DNA of 53,750 bases from Pontimonas sp. (lineage in GTDB: Bacteria > Actinomycetota > Actinomycetes > Actinomycetales > Microbacteriaceae): NCBI GenBank assembly GCA_017852615.1, contig JAFMKX010000002.1, positions 1-53,750 on the forward strand, in the 5' to 3' direction. This document shows positions 32,089-39,730 of the stretch, in pieces. The notes under the pieces were generated by a model that saw nothing but the letters and a program-made list of their open reading frames with translations, ran no database searches and was not told the DNA's origin. Numbering within the stretch: position 1 is the stretch's first letter; each line of letters opens with the position of its first letter. The position numbers and the translations under genes are program-made.

Positions 32089-33084
32089 ATGACCGAGGTT
32101 GAGCACGCAGAACTCTTCGAACATCCCGATCGAAATCTCGCGATGGATTTGGTGCGGGCTACTGAGGCTGCCGCCATCAGGGCGACACCGTGGATCGGGC
32201 GAGGCGATAAGAATGCCGCCGATGGTGCTGCGGTCGATGCCATGCGCAAATTTCTCTCCACGGTCAACTTCCAGGGGTTGGTGGTTATCGGCGAAGGGGA
32301 GAAAGATGACGCCCCCATGCTCTTCAACGGCGAAATTGTGGGAACCGGTAGTGGCCCACAGTGCGATATCGCTGTCGACCCCATTGATGGCACCTCACTG
32401 GCGGCCGCGGGACGCTCGCACGCCATTTCGATGATTGCGGTGGCGGACCGGGGAAGCATGCTGGATGCTTCCAGTGTTTTTTATATGAGAAAAATGGTGA
32501 CGTCTCATGAGGGCATCGGCGTGGTGGATATCAATCGCCCCATTGCTCAGAACATCCAGGCCTTAGCCAAAGCTAAAGGCAAATCGGTGGAAGACATTCG
32601 TATTGCTGTGCTTGATCGACCTCGACACACGGAACTGATTGCCGAAATTCGCGCAGCGGGCGCGGGCACCCGGTTGATTCTGGATGGAGATGTGGCTGCT
32701 GGAATCAATGCAGCCCGGCACGATACGCGCATTGATATGTGTGTGGGTATTGGCGGAAGCCCCGAAGGTGTCGCCACAGCGTGTGCGGTGAAAGCCTTGG
32801 GCGGGTTTATGCAGGGCGTTCTCCACCCGATGTCTGATGAGGAAAAACAACGCGGTCTGGACGCGGGTCTGGATTTCGACACGGTCTATGACCTCAATGG
32901 TTTAGTCGCCAGTGATAACACCTTCTTCGTTGCTACCGGTGTGACCGATGGTGAGCTGGTGCGCGGTGTGAGGCGAGCAGGACCCATGATTTCCACCGAG
33001 AGTGTGGTGTTGCGGGCTCGCTCAGGAACTTTGCGCCGGGTATCGGCAGACCACCAAGCAAGTAAGTGGCTCGAGCACGCCTAA
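32089..33084 (+). CDS. glpX: Class II fructose-1,6-bisphosphatase
   Basis: Gluconeogenic phosphatase removing the 1-phosphate of fructose-1,6-bisphosphate, 331 residues. Motifs are AATEAAA-like N-terminal VRATEAAAIRATPWIGRGDKNAADGAAVDAMR, the metal-binding VIGEGEKDDAPMLFNGE, DIAVDPIDGTSLAAAG, LDRPRHTELIAEIRAAGAG, IGGSPEGVATACAVKALGG and HPMSDEEK. ATG 32089 has AAAGG upstream; the in-frame GTG 32071 is less likely. The TAGACT -10 lies 38 nt upstream of the start. Its stop abuts the rmuC stop with no gap. Confidence 0.95.
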   Translation: MTEVEHAELFEHPDRNLAMDLVRATEAAAIRATPWIGRGDKNAADGAAVDAMRKFLSTVNFQGLVVIGEGEKDDAPMLFNGEIVGTGSGPQCDIAVDPIDGTSLAAAGRSHAISMIAVADRGSMLDASSVFYMRKMVTSHEGIGVVDINRPIAQNIQALAKAKGKSVEDIRIAVLDRPRHTELIAEIRAAGAGTRLILDGDVAAGINAARHDTRIDMCVGIGGSPEGVATACAVKALGGFMQGVLHPMSDEEKQRGLDAGLDFDTVYDLNGLVASDNTFFVATGVTDGELVRGVRRAGPMISTESVVLRARSGTLRRVSADHQASKWLEHA

Positions 33085-34263
33085 CTAGTCTTTTTTCTTA
33101 TCGATCGCTGCTGGATTTTCGGTCAGTTCCGGCGCGCTGAGCTCTCGAGGCATGGATTCGATTCCCTCGAGCTCATCGGGCAAATCAGCCCCCGAACCCA
33201 ATTCGGATAGTTTGCGAGCACTGGGGAACACGCGGGATTCCAGGGAGCCCACAAAAGCGTTGTACCCCTTGACGGTGCTGGTGATGGAGCGACCCAGGGT
33301 GTCGAGGTGCTTCGACATTGCCCCGAGACGTTGGAGAAGTTCCTTGCCCACATCAAACAACTTGGCGGCGTCTTCGGTGAGTACATCTTGTTGCCACGAA
33401 AACGCGACCGTTTTGAGCACAGACCACAGCGTCACCGGCGAGGCCAAGGCCACCTTTTTCCCAAAGGCGTAGTCCATCAACGAGGGGTCGGCTTCAATCG
33501 CACTGGAAATCAAGGCTTCGCTGGGGATGAAGCAAATCACCAGTTCCGGCGAGGCAGCTAAGCCATCCCAGTACGACTTCTTTCCCAGGGCATCGATGTG
33601 GGAGCGCACGGCGGCGACGTGTTTTTTCAGCAGAGTTTCGCGCCTGGCTGCTTCCTCCCCAGTGGCGGTGAAAGGAATTTGGCTGGCTTCTAAATAGGCG
33701 GTGAAAGGAACTTTGGCATCGACCGCGATGTTTTTACCGCCGGGAAGGTGGATGACCATGTCTGGCTTGCCCAGTCCCGAATCCGAGGTGACCTGAGATT
33801 GAACATCAAAGTCGACGCGTTCGATCAGACCCGCAGCTTCCACCACGCGACGTAATTGAACCTCTCCCCACACGCCCCGAACGCTATTGGATCGAAGCGC
33901 AGAAGCGAGTTGCTCCGCAGTGCCTCGGAGTAATTCATCACTGGCCACCGCAGCGCGCAACTGTTGGGAGATTTGACCGTGTTGTTCATTGCGCTGTTTT
34001 TCCAGTTCTTGCACTGTGCGCTGCATGTCACTCAGGCGCTCGGAGACAGGGGCTAATGCTTGAAGGACTTTGTTTTCCGCTTCGTTGGATAAACGCAGAT
34101 CGTTGTATTGCTGCTGAACAAGATCCAGTTGGGCTCTCAGTGCCAGCGGATCTTCGCCCGCGGCTTGACCAATACTGCGGGACTTGAGCGCGTAGCCCAG
34201 CGCGACACCGGCGGCGAGGGCACATACAACAGCGACGAGAAGCGTGATCAATGCTGAATCCAT
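33085..34263 (-). CDS. rmuC: RmuC-family DNA recombination protein
   Basis: Predicted membrane-anchored protein thought to limit recombination at inverted repeats, with a PD-(D/E)XK-like nuclease fold. The 392 residues include an N-terminal membrane helix (about 4-24), a long coiled coil (about 40-115) and the conserved core SNSVRGVWGEVQLRRVVEAAGLIERVDFDVQ. This is followed by KPDMVIHLPGGKNIAVDAKVPFTAYLEA and FIPSEALISSAIEADPSLMDYAFGKKVALASPVTLWSVLKTV. CAGACT sits 6 nt before the ATG, a variant of the leaderless promoter pattern. Confidence 0.92.
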   Translation of the reverse strand: MDSALITLLVAVVCALAAGVALGYALKSRSIGQAAGEDPLALRAQLDLVQQQYNDLRLSNEAENKVLQALAPVSERLSDMQRTVQELEKQRNEQHGQISQQLRAAVASDELLRGTAEQLASALRSNSVRGVWGEVQLRRVVEAAGLIERVDFDVQSQVTSDSGLGKPDMVIHLPGGKNIAVDAKVPFTAYLEASQIPFTATGEEAARRETLLKKHVAAVRSHIDALGKKSYWDGLAASPELVICFIPSEALISSAIEADPSLMDYAFGKKVALASPVTLWSVLKTVAFSWQQDVLTEDAAKLFDVGKELLQRLGAMSKHLDTLGRSITSTVKGYNAFVGSLESRVFPSARKLSELGSGADLPDELEGIESMPRELSAPELTENPAAIDKKKD

Positions 34264-34330
34264 CTTCACAGTCTGCCATTCACCCCTGACGAGTGGGGCA
34301 GTCACGGCGCAGCCCCAGGGGAGCCTGCAG

Positions 34331-34336
34331 TAGGGT
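34331..34336 (+). promoter_or_regulatory. -10 hexamer TAGGGT of ychF (leaderless geometry)
   Basis: TAGGGT is followed by 8 nt and the GTG at 34345, without a Shine-Dalgarno sequence. Confidence 0.5.
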
Positions 34337-34344
34337 TGCTTTCC

Positions 34345-35418
34345 GTGGCTCTCACTATTGGAATCGTCGGTCTGCCCAACGTGGGCAAGTCCACCCTGTT
34401 CAACGCGTTGACCAAAAACAATGTTTTGGCCGCAAATTATCCCTTCGCCACGATTGAGCCCAACGTCGGTGTGGTGAATCTGCCCGATGAGCGACTCGTG
34501 AAGTTGGCTGAGATTTTTGGTAGCGAGCGAATTCTGCCCGCGACCGTGTCCTTTGTGGATATCGCCGGTATCGTCCGCGGAGCCAGCGAAGGCGAAGGGC
34601 TGGGCAACCAATTCCTGTCCAACATTCGCGAAGCCGATGCCATTGCTCAGGTAGTGCGCGTATTTGATGACCCCGACGTGGTCCATGTTGATGGTGGGGT
34701 CGACCCAGCTGCTGATATGGAAACGATCAACACCGAGCTCATTTTGGCGGACATGCAAACGCTCGACAAAGCGATGACCCGATACGAAAAAGAGGTCAAG
34801 GGTAAGAAACTGGACCCCAGTGTGCTGGCTGCCGCTGAAGAAGCGCGAGCCATTCTCGATAGCGGAAAAACACTTTTTCAAGCCGCCTTTGATGCTTCCT
34901 CGCTCAGTGAACTGGGATTACTGACCGCCAAGCCCTTCCTCTACGTGTTCAACGTCGATGAAGCAACGCTGGGTGACGCTGCCAAGCAAGCAGCGCTGGC
35001 GGCTCTGGTCGCGCCGGCGAAGGCCGTGTTCCTCGATGCCAAGGTGGAGAGCGAACTTATCGATCTCGATAAAGCAGAAGCCCAGGAGCTTCTCGCTTCG
35101 ATGGGTCAGGAAGAAAGCGGCCTGGATCAACTAGCCCATATCGGTTTTGACACCCTGGGGCTTCAGACCTATCTCACGGCCGGTCCGAAAGAAACGAGAG
35201 CCTGGACGATTCGTCGCGGCTGGAAAGCACCGCAAGCTGCGGGGGTAATCCACACTGATTTCGAAAAAGGATTCATCAAAGCAGAAGTGACCTCGTTTGA
35301 TGATTTGGTGGCTGCTGGTTCTCTCGCTGAGGCGCGACAGGCCGGCAAAGCCCGAATCGAAGGTAAGGACTACGTCATGAAAGACGGCGACGTGGTGGAG
35401 TTCCGCTTTAGTTCCTAA
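34345..35418 (+). CDS. ychF: Redox-regulated ATPase YchF (OLA1)
   Basis: Obg-family P-loop protein that prefers ATP and binds ribosomes. The 357 residues include G1 GLPNVGKSTLFNAL (8-21), NYPFATIEPNVG (switch I), G3 DIAGIVRGASEGEGLGNQFL and the altered G4 NVDE that explains ATP preference. A helical insert (about 130-170) precedes the C-terminal TGS domain with TAGPKETRAWTIRRGWKAPQAAGVIHTDFEKGFIKAEV. GTG 34345 starts directly at VALTIGIVGLPNVGKS. The neighbourhood with ispH and xseA resembles that in mycobacteria. Confidence 0.95.
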   Translation: MALTIGIVGLPNVGKSTLFNALTKNNVLAANYPFATIEPNVGVVNLPDERLVKLAEIFGSERILPATVSFVDIAGIVRGASEGEGLGNQFLSNIREADAIAQVVRVFDDPDVVHVDGGVDPAADMETINTELILADMQTLDKAMTRYEKEVKGKKLDPSVLAAAEEARAILDSGKTLFQAAFDASSLSELGLLTAKPFLYVFNVDEATLGDAAKQAALAALVAPAKAVFLDAKVESELIDLDKAEAQELLASMGQEESGLDQLAHIGFDTLGLQTYLTAGPKETRAWTIRRGWKAPQAAGVIHTDFEKGFIKAEVTSFDDLVAAGSLAEARQAGKARIEGKDYVMKDGDVVEFRFSS

Positions 35419-35483
35419 GTGCCCAACCTGGGAAAAAGCCTCCTCAGCTTGTTGTTTTTCCACCTCGGTGGTTTTCTGTAGCT

Positions 35484-36116
35484 ATGCCGCTGCTGCCGAT
35501 GTTTCCCCTGGGGTCTGTTTTGTTCCCCGCCATGCCGTTGGCTCTGCGGGTTTTCGAAGAGCGCTACCTGAAAATGATGGGCGCAGTTCTCGATAACCAA
35601 CCCTCCGAGTTTGGTGTGGTGCTCATTGAGCGTGGTCTGGAAGTGGGTGGGGGAGACCAGCGCTTTGACATCGGCACGACGGCACGAGTGCTCCAAATCG
35701 AGGCCCCCGATGGCCCCCTTGAGGTTGTGGCCAGGGGGGAGCGACGGTTTCGAGTCATCCAGTGGGTAGCGGAGGAACCTTATCCTCAAGCCGACATCGA
35801 GTATCTCGAGGATTTTGAGTCAACCGAGGTGGATGCCACTGCGCTGGATTTGGCCGAATCGACCGTCCGCGGTGCCCTGGAATACCTCGCCACTCTCGAC
35901 CTGTCGATTCCGTGGCCGACCGATATTGAACTGGCTGAGGATCCGATAGAAAAAGCCTGGCAATTAGCGGGTATTTCACCCTTAGGGACTCTGGATCACC
36001 AGGATCTCCTGGCGGCGCCGGAGGTGAGTTGGCTGCTGTCTCACACGATAGAGACGGTCAGTGAAGCATTGATCACGTTTCGTGCCGCCAACGATTTGCC
36101 CAACGACCAGACCTAG
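35484..36116 (+). CDS. Lon N-terminal (LON substrate-binding) domain protein
   Basis: Stand-alone Lon-N domain protein of 210 residues without ATPase or protease domains. The start LPMFPLGSVLFPAMPLALRVFEERYLKMM is the typical beta-sandwich N-terminus of this family. FGVVLIERG, TTARVLQIEAPDGPLEVVARGERRFRV and a helical C-terminal half (about 120-205) follow. The function is unknown; such proteins may act as adaptors or in protein quality control. It lies 65 bp after ychF. Its TAG stop directly borders the operator-like region of the sugar transporter operon. Confidence 0.9.
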   Translation: MPLLPMFPLGSVLFPAMPLALRVFEERYLKMMGAVLDNQPSEFGVVLIERGLEVGGGDQRFDIGTTARVLQIEAPDGPLEVVARGERRFRVIQWVAEEPYPQADIEYLEDFESTEVDATALDLAESTVRGALEYLATLDLSIPWPTDIELAEDPIEKAWQLAGISPLGTLDHQDLLAAPEVSWLLSHTIETVSEALITFRAANDLPNDQT

Positions 36117-36211
36117 TTCCCTAGTGGAACAGGGGTGAAACAGTTCCACTAAGTTCCGTTACCGAAAAGAAACCCACAAAAGTGGAACCGGTTGCGAAGA
36201 ATTGTTAGGGT
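36116..36211 (+). promoter_or_regulatory. Operator-like GTTCC/GGAAC array and promoter of the sugar ABC operon
   Basis: Five GTTCC or GGAAC half-sites occur at 36116, 36126, 36143, 36153 and 36184. Two of them form a perfect 9-bp inverted repeat TAGTGGAAC / GTTCCACTA (36122-36130, 36143-36151). TGGAACCGGTTGCG (36183-36196) fits the LacI-family operator pattern TGNAANCGNTTNCA except at the last base. TAGGGT (36206-36211) is the likely -10, so that operator would cover the -35 region. No regulator gene is in the window. Confidence 0.55.
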
Positions 36212-36276
36212 GGCAGTGCCCACATCGCAGTGTGCTGTGGTGCGGGCATCCACATTCGACAAATCAAGGAGTACCC

Positions 36277-37665
36277 ATGAGGCACTTTGTACGTCGCCGC
36301 TCCATGCTCGGTGTTGCCACGCTTTCTGTGGCCGCTTTGGCATTGGCTGGCTGTGCTGCCGACGCAGGTAGCGAAGAAGCAACGACTGACTCGGGTTCAA
36401 CGGACACCGAGTCCGCAGTAGCTGCAGGCTGTGAAGCCTACGCAGACTACATGGGCAACGAGGGTGAAACTGTAGAAATCTACACCACCATCATCGAGCC
36501 CGAATCCACACTCTTCCAGGAGTCCTTCGTGGACTTCGAAGACTGCACCGGAATCACCATCGAGTGGAACGGTGACCAGGCATTCGAAGAGCAGATCGCC
36601 GTTCGTGTTGAGGGTGGAACTGCCCCCGACCTCGCGATTTTCCCTCAGCCCGGACTCTTGAAGTCCTTCGCTGCTGATTTGGTTGCTGCCCCCGCGGCAG
36701 TTTCTTCCTCGGTGGACGCAAACTACACCGCTGACTGGAAGACCTACGGCACCGTCGATGGCACCTTCTACGCTGCACCTCTTGGTGCGAACGTGAAGTC
36801 CTTCGTCTGGTATTCGCCCAAGGTATTCGCAGACAACGGCTGGGCTATCCCCACCACATGGGGCGACATGCTGACCTTGTCTGACGAAATTGCTGCGAGC
36901 GATTTCGCTGGTAACGCATGGTGTGCAGGTATCGAATCTGGTGCCGCCACTGGTTGGGCAGCAACAGACTGGATGGAAGACTTGATGCTTCGTTTCCAGG
37001 ATGCAGCTACCTATGACGCATGGGTTGACCACTCGATGGCCTTCAACGACCCCAAGGTCTTGGAAGTTATCGGTGAAGCCGGCAAGATCCTGAAGAACGC
37101 TGACTACGTCGGCAACGTTTCGGCGATTGCGACCACCAGCTTCTCTGAGGGTGGCTCCGGTGTTGTGGATGGCTCCTGTGCCATGCACCGCCAGGCATCC
37201 TTCCTCGGTGGAATCCTCGTGGGTGACTACGGCGCAACTGTTGTAGGACCTGATGAGACCGATGTTGAGGGTGGAATTTCTACCTTCTACTTCCCCGGTG
37301 TCAGCGCTGACCAGACTCCTGCCCTCGGTGGTGGAGAGTTCGTTGGTGCCTTCAGCGACGCTCCTGCGGTTGCAGCTGTGCAGCACTACTTGACCACTCC
37401 TGAGTGGAACAACAAGAAGGCTGCTCTGGGTGGATGGTTCTCCGCGAACCTCGGCCTGGACACCGCTAACGTGGCCGACCCGGTTAACGCCGTGGCCGTG
37501 GAAATCCTCCAGAACGCCACCACCTTCCGCTTCGACGCATCCGACGTGATGCCCGGTGAAGTGGGTGCTGGTTCCTTCTGGACCGAAATGACCGCGTGGA
37601 TTGCCGAAGATAAGGCAGACCAGGCAGTTCTCGATGCAATTGAGGCAACCTGGCCCGCTAGCTAG
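36277..37665 (+). CDS. Sugar ABC transporter substrate-binding lipoprotein
   Basis: Extracellular solute-binding protein (family 1), 462 residues. It has a basic N-terminus, a hydrophobic signal and lipobox LALAGC with the modified Cys at residue 26. A Ser/Thr/Glu-rich linker (about 30-50) and a periplasmic-type binding domain follow, with VEIYTTIIEPESTLFQESFVDFEDCTGITIEW and the hinge region APLGANVKSFVWYSPKVFADNGWAIPTTWGDML. AAGGAG lies 6 nt before the ATG. Codons are strongly C-ending (TTC, GAC, AAC, ATC), as in highly expressed genes. The substrate is probably an alpha- or beta-glucoside; the adjacent GH1 gene points to the latter. Confidence 0.93.
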   Translation: MRHFVRRRSMLGVATLSVAALALAGCAADAGSEEATTDSGSTDTESAVAAGCEAYADYMGNEGETVEIYTTIIEPESTLFQESFVDFEDCTGITIEWNGDQAFEEQIAVRVEGGTAPDLAIFPQPGLLKSFAADLVAAPAAVSSSVDANYTADWKTYGTVDGTFYAAPLGANVKSFVWYSPKVFADNGWAIPTTWGDMLTLSDEIAASDFAGNAWCAGIESGAATGWAATDWMEDLMLRFQDAATYDAWVDHSMAFNDPKVLEVIGEAGKILKNADYVGNVSAIATTSFSEGGSGVVDGSCAMHRQASFLGGILVGDYGATVVGPDETDVEGGISTFYFPGVSADQTPALGGGEFVGAFSDAPAVAAVQHYLTTPEWNNKKAALGGWFSANLGLDTANVADPVNAVAVEILQNATTFRFDASDVMPGEVGAGSFWTEMTAWIAEDKADQAVLDAIEATWPAS

Positions 37666-37688
37666 GTAATCTCACAGCACGTAACATT

Positions 37689-37732
37689 GGTGGGGGAGGC
37701 GCTCCCAAAGAGCGAATCCCCCACCTTTGTTT
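37689..37732 (+). terminator. Strong hairpin with T-rich tail between binding protein and permease
   Basis: GGTGGGGGA (37689-37697) pairs with TCCCCCACC (37717-37725). An inner stem CGCTC (37700-37704) / GAGCG (37710-37714) encloses a 5-nt loop. TTTGTTT follows at 37726-37732. It probably terminates most transcripts after the binding-protein gene or protects its mRNA 3' end, giving more binding protein than permease. Confidence 0.8.
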
Positions 37733-37775
37733 GCCGCAACGACGCGGCGTTACATATGAAAGGGCGAGCGAATAC

Positions 37776-38762
37776 ATGCGCGGATCAACCTGGGACGTCA
37801 TTGCCCCGAATCTGACCCTGCTCGTCATCTCACTTGTCGCCTTTGCCGCGGTGATTTACGCCCTGTTCCTGATTGGCTCCCGCGCTTCTGTTCGCTGGCA
37901 GGGATGGCTTCGATACGGCGTCTTTCTTGGCCCGGCACTCTTGCTCCTTGTCGTGGGGCTGATTTACCCAGCGCTGCGCACCATTTGGATGTCCTTCATG
38001 GACAAGCGCGCGGAAAACTTCATCGGCTTTGATAACTACATTTGGGCTTTCACCATTCCTGAAATTCAACTGGTGTTGCGCAACACCATCCTGTGGGTAG
38101 TTTTTGTTCCGCTGCTCTCTACGTTGATTGGTTTGGCGATTGCCTATATGACCGACCGGATGAAAAGCGCTTCAGTAGTGAAGTCCCTGGTCTTTATGCC
38201 CATGGCTATTTCTTTTGTGGGCGCCAGTGTTATCTGGAGCTTTGTCTATAACTTTGAACCCAACCCCAATGATCCAGAAATTGGCTTACTCAATGCCATA
38301 GCGCGCGTGGTGGGAGTAGAGCCCCGCAACTGGCTACTCGAACCACCCTGGAACACGTTCTTCCTCATCCTGGTGTTGGTCTGGATTCAAACCGGTTTTG
38401 CCATGGTCATTCTCTCGGCCGCTATGAAAAACATTCCTGACGAAGTTGTCGAAGCAGCAATGCTCGATGGTGCCAGCAACTGGCGCCGCTTCATTCGAGT
38501 CACCTTGCCCATGATTCGAGGCACCTTGGTCGTCGTGCTCACCACGATCACGATTGGAACCTTGAAGGTGTTCGACATTGTGCGGACCATGACCGGCGGT
38601 AACTTCCAGACCAACGTGATTGCCAATGAAATGTATGCCCAGTCCTTTAGGCAACTCAATTACGGCCAAGGTAGTGCTTTGGCCGTGATTTTGTTCGTCG
38701 GTGTGATTCCCATCATTTGGTACAACGTGCGACAACTGCGCTTGGAAAGGACGGAGCGATAA
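37776..38762 (+). CDS. Sugar ABC transporter permease (MalF/UgpA-like)
   Basis: First inner-membrane subunit of a CUT1-type importer, 328 residues. An N-terminal extra hydrophobic part (about 8-70) precedes the conserved core of six helices. The EAA loop is seen as EAAMLDGASNWRRFIRVTLPMIRG (about 228-251), the contact site for the ATPase. ATG 37776 has AAAGGG about 11 nt upstream. No ATPase subunit gene is present in the operon, so a shared MsiK-type ATPase encoded elsewhere is likely, as in other actinobacteria. The stop overlaps the next ATG (TAATG). Confidence 0.92.
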   Translation: MRGSTWDVIAPNLTLLVISLVAFAAVIYALFLIGSRASVRWQGWLRYGVFLGPALLLLVVGLIYPALRTIWMSFMDKRAENFIGFDNYIWAFTIPEIQLVLRNTILWVVFVPLLSTLIGLAIAYMTDRMKSASVVKSLVFMPMAISFVGASVIWSFVYNFEPNPNDPEIGLLNAIARVVGVEPRNWLLEPPWNTFFLILVLVWIQTGFAMVILSAAMKNIPDEVVEAAMLDGASNWRRFIRVTLPMIRGTLVVVLTTITIGTLKVFDIVRTMTGGNFQTNVIANEMYAQSFRQLNYGQGSALAVILFVGVIPIIWYNVRQLRLERTER

Positions 38763-39697
38763 TGGCAAACACGGCAAGCCTCCGACTCAGCCCGCTGCAA
38801 AAAAAGCGCGCCAAAGACATCTTTAGTTCCCCGATCGCCTCGGCTGCCGCGGTAATTATTGCGGTGTTGTGGACCATCCCGACTTTTGGGCTTCTGGTGT
38901 CCTCTATCAGGCCAGAGCAAGACATCAACAATTCGGGATGGTGGACATTCTTTGTCAACCCCTCGGTCTCTTTTGCCAACTACGAGAAGGTGCTCTTCGT
39001 GGGAACCGGAGTGAATCCTCCGATGTTCCAATATTTCTTCAACTCGCTTGCCGTGACCATCCCGGCCGTTATTTTTCCCATTACGCTCGCGGTCTTTGCT
39101 GCTTATGCCCTGGCGTGGTTTGAGTTCAAAGGCCGCGACTTTATTTTCTTTTCCATCTTTGCTCTCCAGGTCGTTCCTCTCCAGCTGACCTTGGTTCCAC
39201 TGCTGCAGCTTTTTGCTAAGGGGCTGGTCATTGGGGAGACCACCATCATTCCCGACCTAGGTATTACCGGGACCTACATTCCGATTTGGATTGCCCACAC
39301 CATCTTTGGGTTGCCGCTGGCAATTTTCTTGCTCCACAATTTCTTGCGTCAGATTCCTCGCGAATTGGTGGAGGCAGCGCGAGTCGATGGAGCGAACTGG
39401 TTCACCATGTTCACCAAAATCGTGTTGCCCCTGAGCGTGCCCGCTATTGCGTCGTTCCTGATTTTCCAGTTCCTGTGGGTATGGAATGACCTGTTAGTGG
39501 GACTCACCTTCGGAGCGGGATCCAAGTCGGTGGCGCCCATGACGGTGCGCTTGGCGGAGATGGTGGGAACCCGGGGCTCTGGGTGGGAAGTACTCACGGC
39601 GGGCGCCTTCATTTCGATTATCGTGCCCTTGATTGTGTTCTTTGCTCTCCAGCGCTACTTCGTGCGAGGGCTCCTTGCCGGTTCGGTCAAGGGCTAG
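38762..39697 (+). CDS. Sugar ABC transporter permease (MalG/UgpE-like)
   Basis: Second inner-membrane subunit of the CUT1 importer, 311 residues with six predicted helices. The N-terminus is basic (LQKKRAKDIF). The EAA motif EAARVDGANWFTMFTKIVLPLSVPAIASF (about 206-234) and the ending FFALQRYFVRGLLAGSVKG are typical MalG-type features. It overlaps the upstream permease stop by one base, so translation is coupled. The convergent GH1 gene begins its 3' end 33 bp away. Confidence 0.93.
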   Translation: MANTASLRLSPLQKKRAKDIFSSPIASAAAVIIAVLWTIPTFGLLVSSIRPEQDINNSGWWTFFVNPSVSFANYEKVLFVGTGVNPPMFQYFFNSLAVTIPAVIFPITLAVFAAYALAWFEFKGRDFIFFSIFALQVVPLQLTLVPLLQLFAKGLVIGETTIIPDLGITGTYIPIWIAHTIFGLPLAIFLLHNFLRQIPRELVEAARVDGANWFTMFTKIVLPLSVPAIASFLIFQFLWVWNDLLVGLTFGAGSKSVAPMTVRLAEMVGTRGSGWEVLTAGAFISIIVPLIVFFALQRYFVRGLLAGSVKG

Positions 39698-39730
39698 AAC
39701 ACTTCCTTTGGTAGTACCTCCCAGGGTTGC

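Noticed and set aside
36122..36151. The 9-bp inverted repeat after the Lon-N gene as a terminator
   Set aside because: It has a 12-nt loop, AT-containing arms and no T-run after either arm. The repeat units recur upstream of the sugar operon, so an operator is more likely.
36397..37386. 329-codon open frame antisense to the sugar-binding lipoprotein
   Set aside because: It results from the strong C-ending codon bias of the binding-protein gene. There is no start context or motif.
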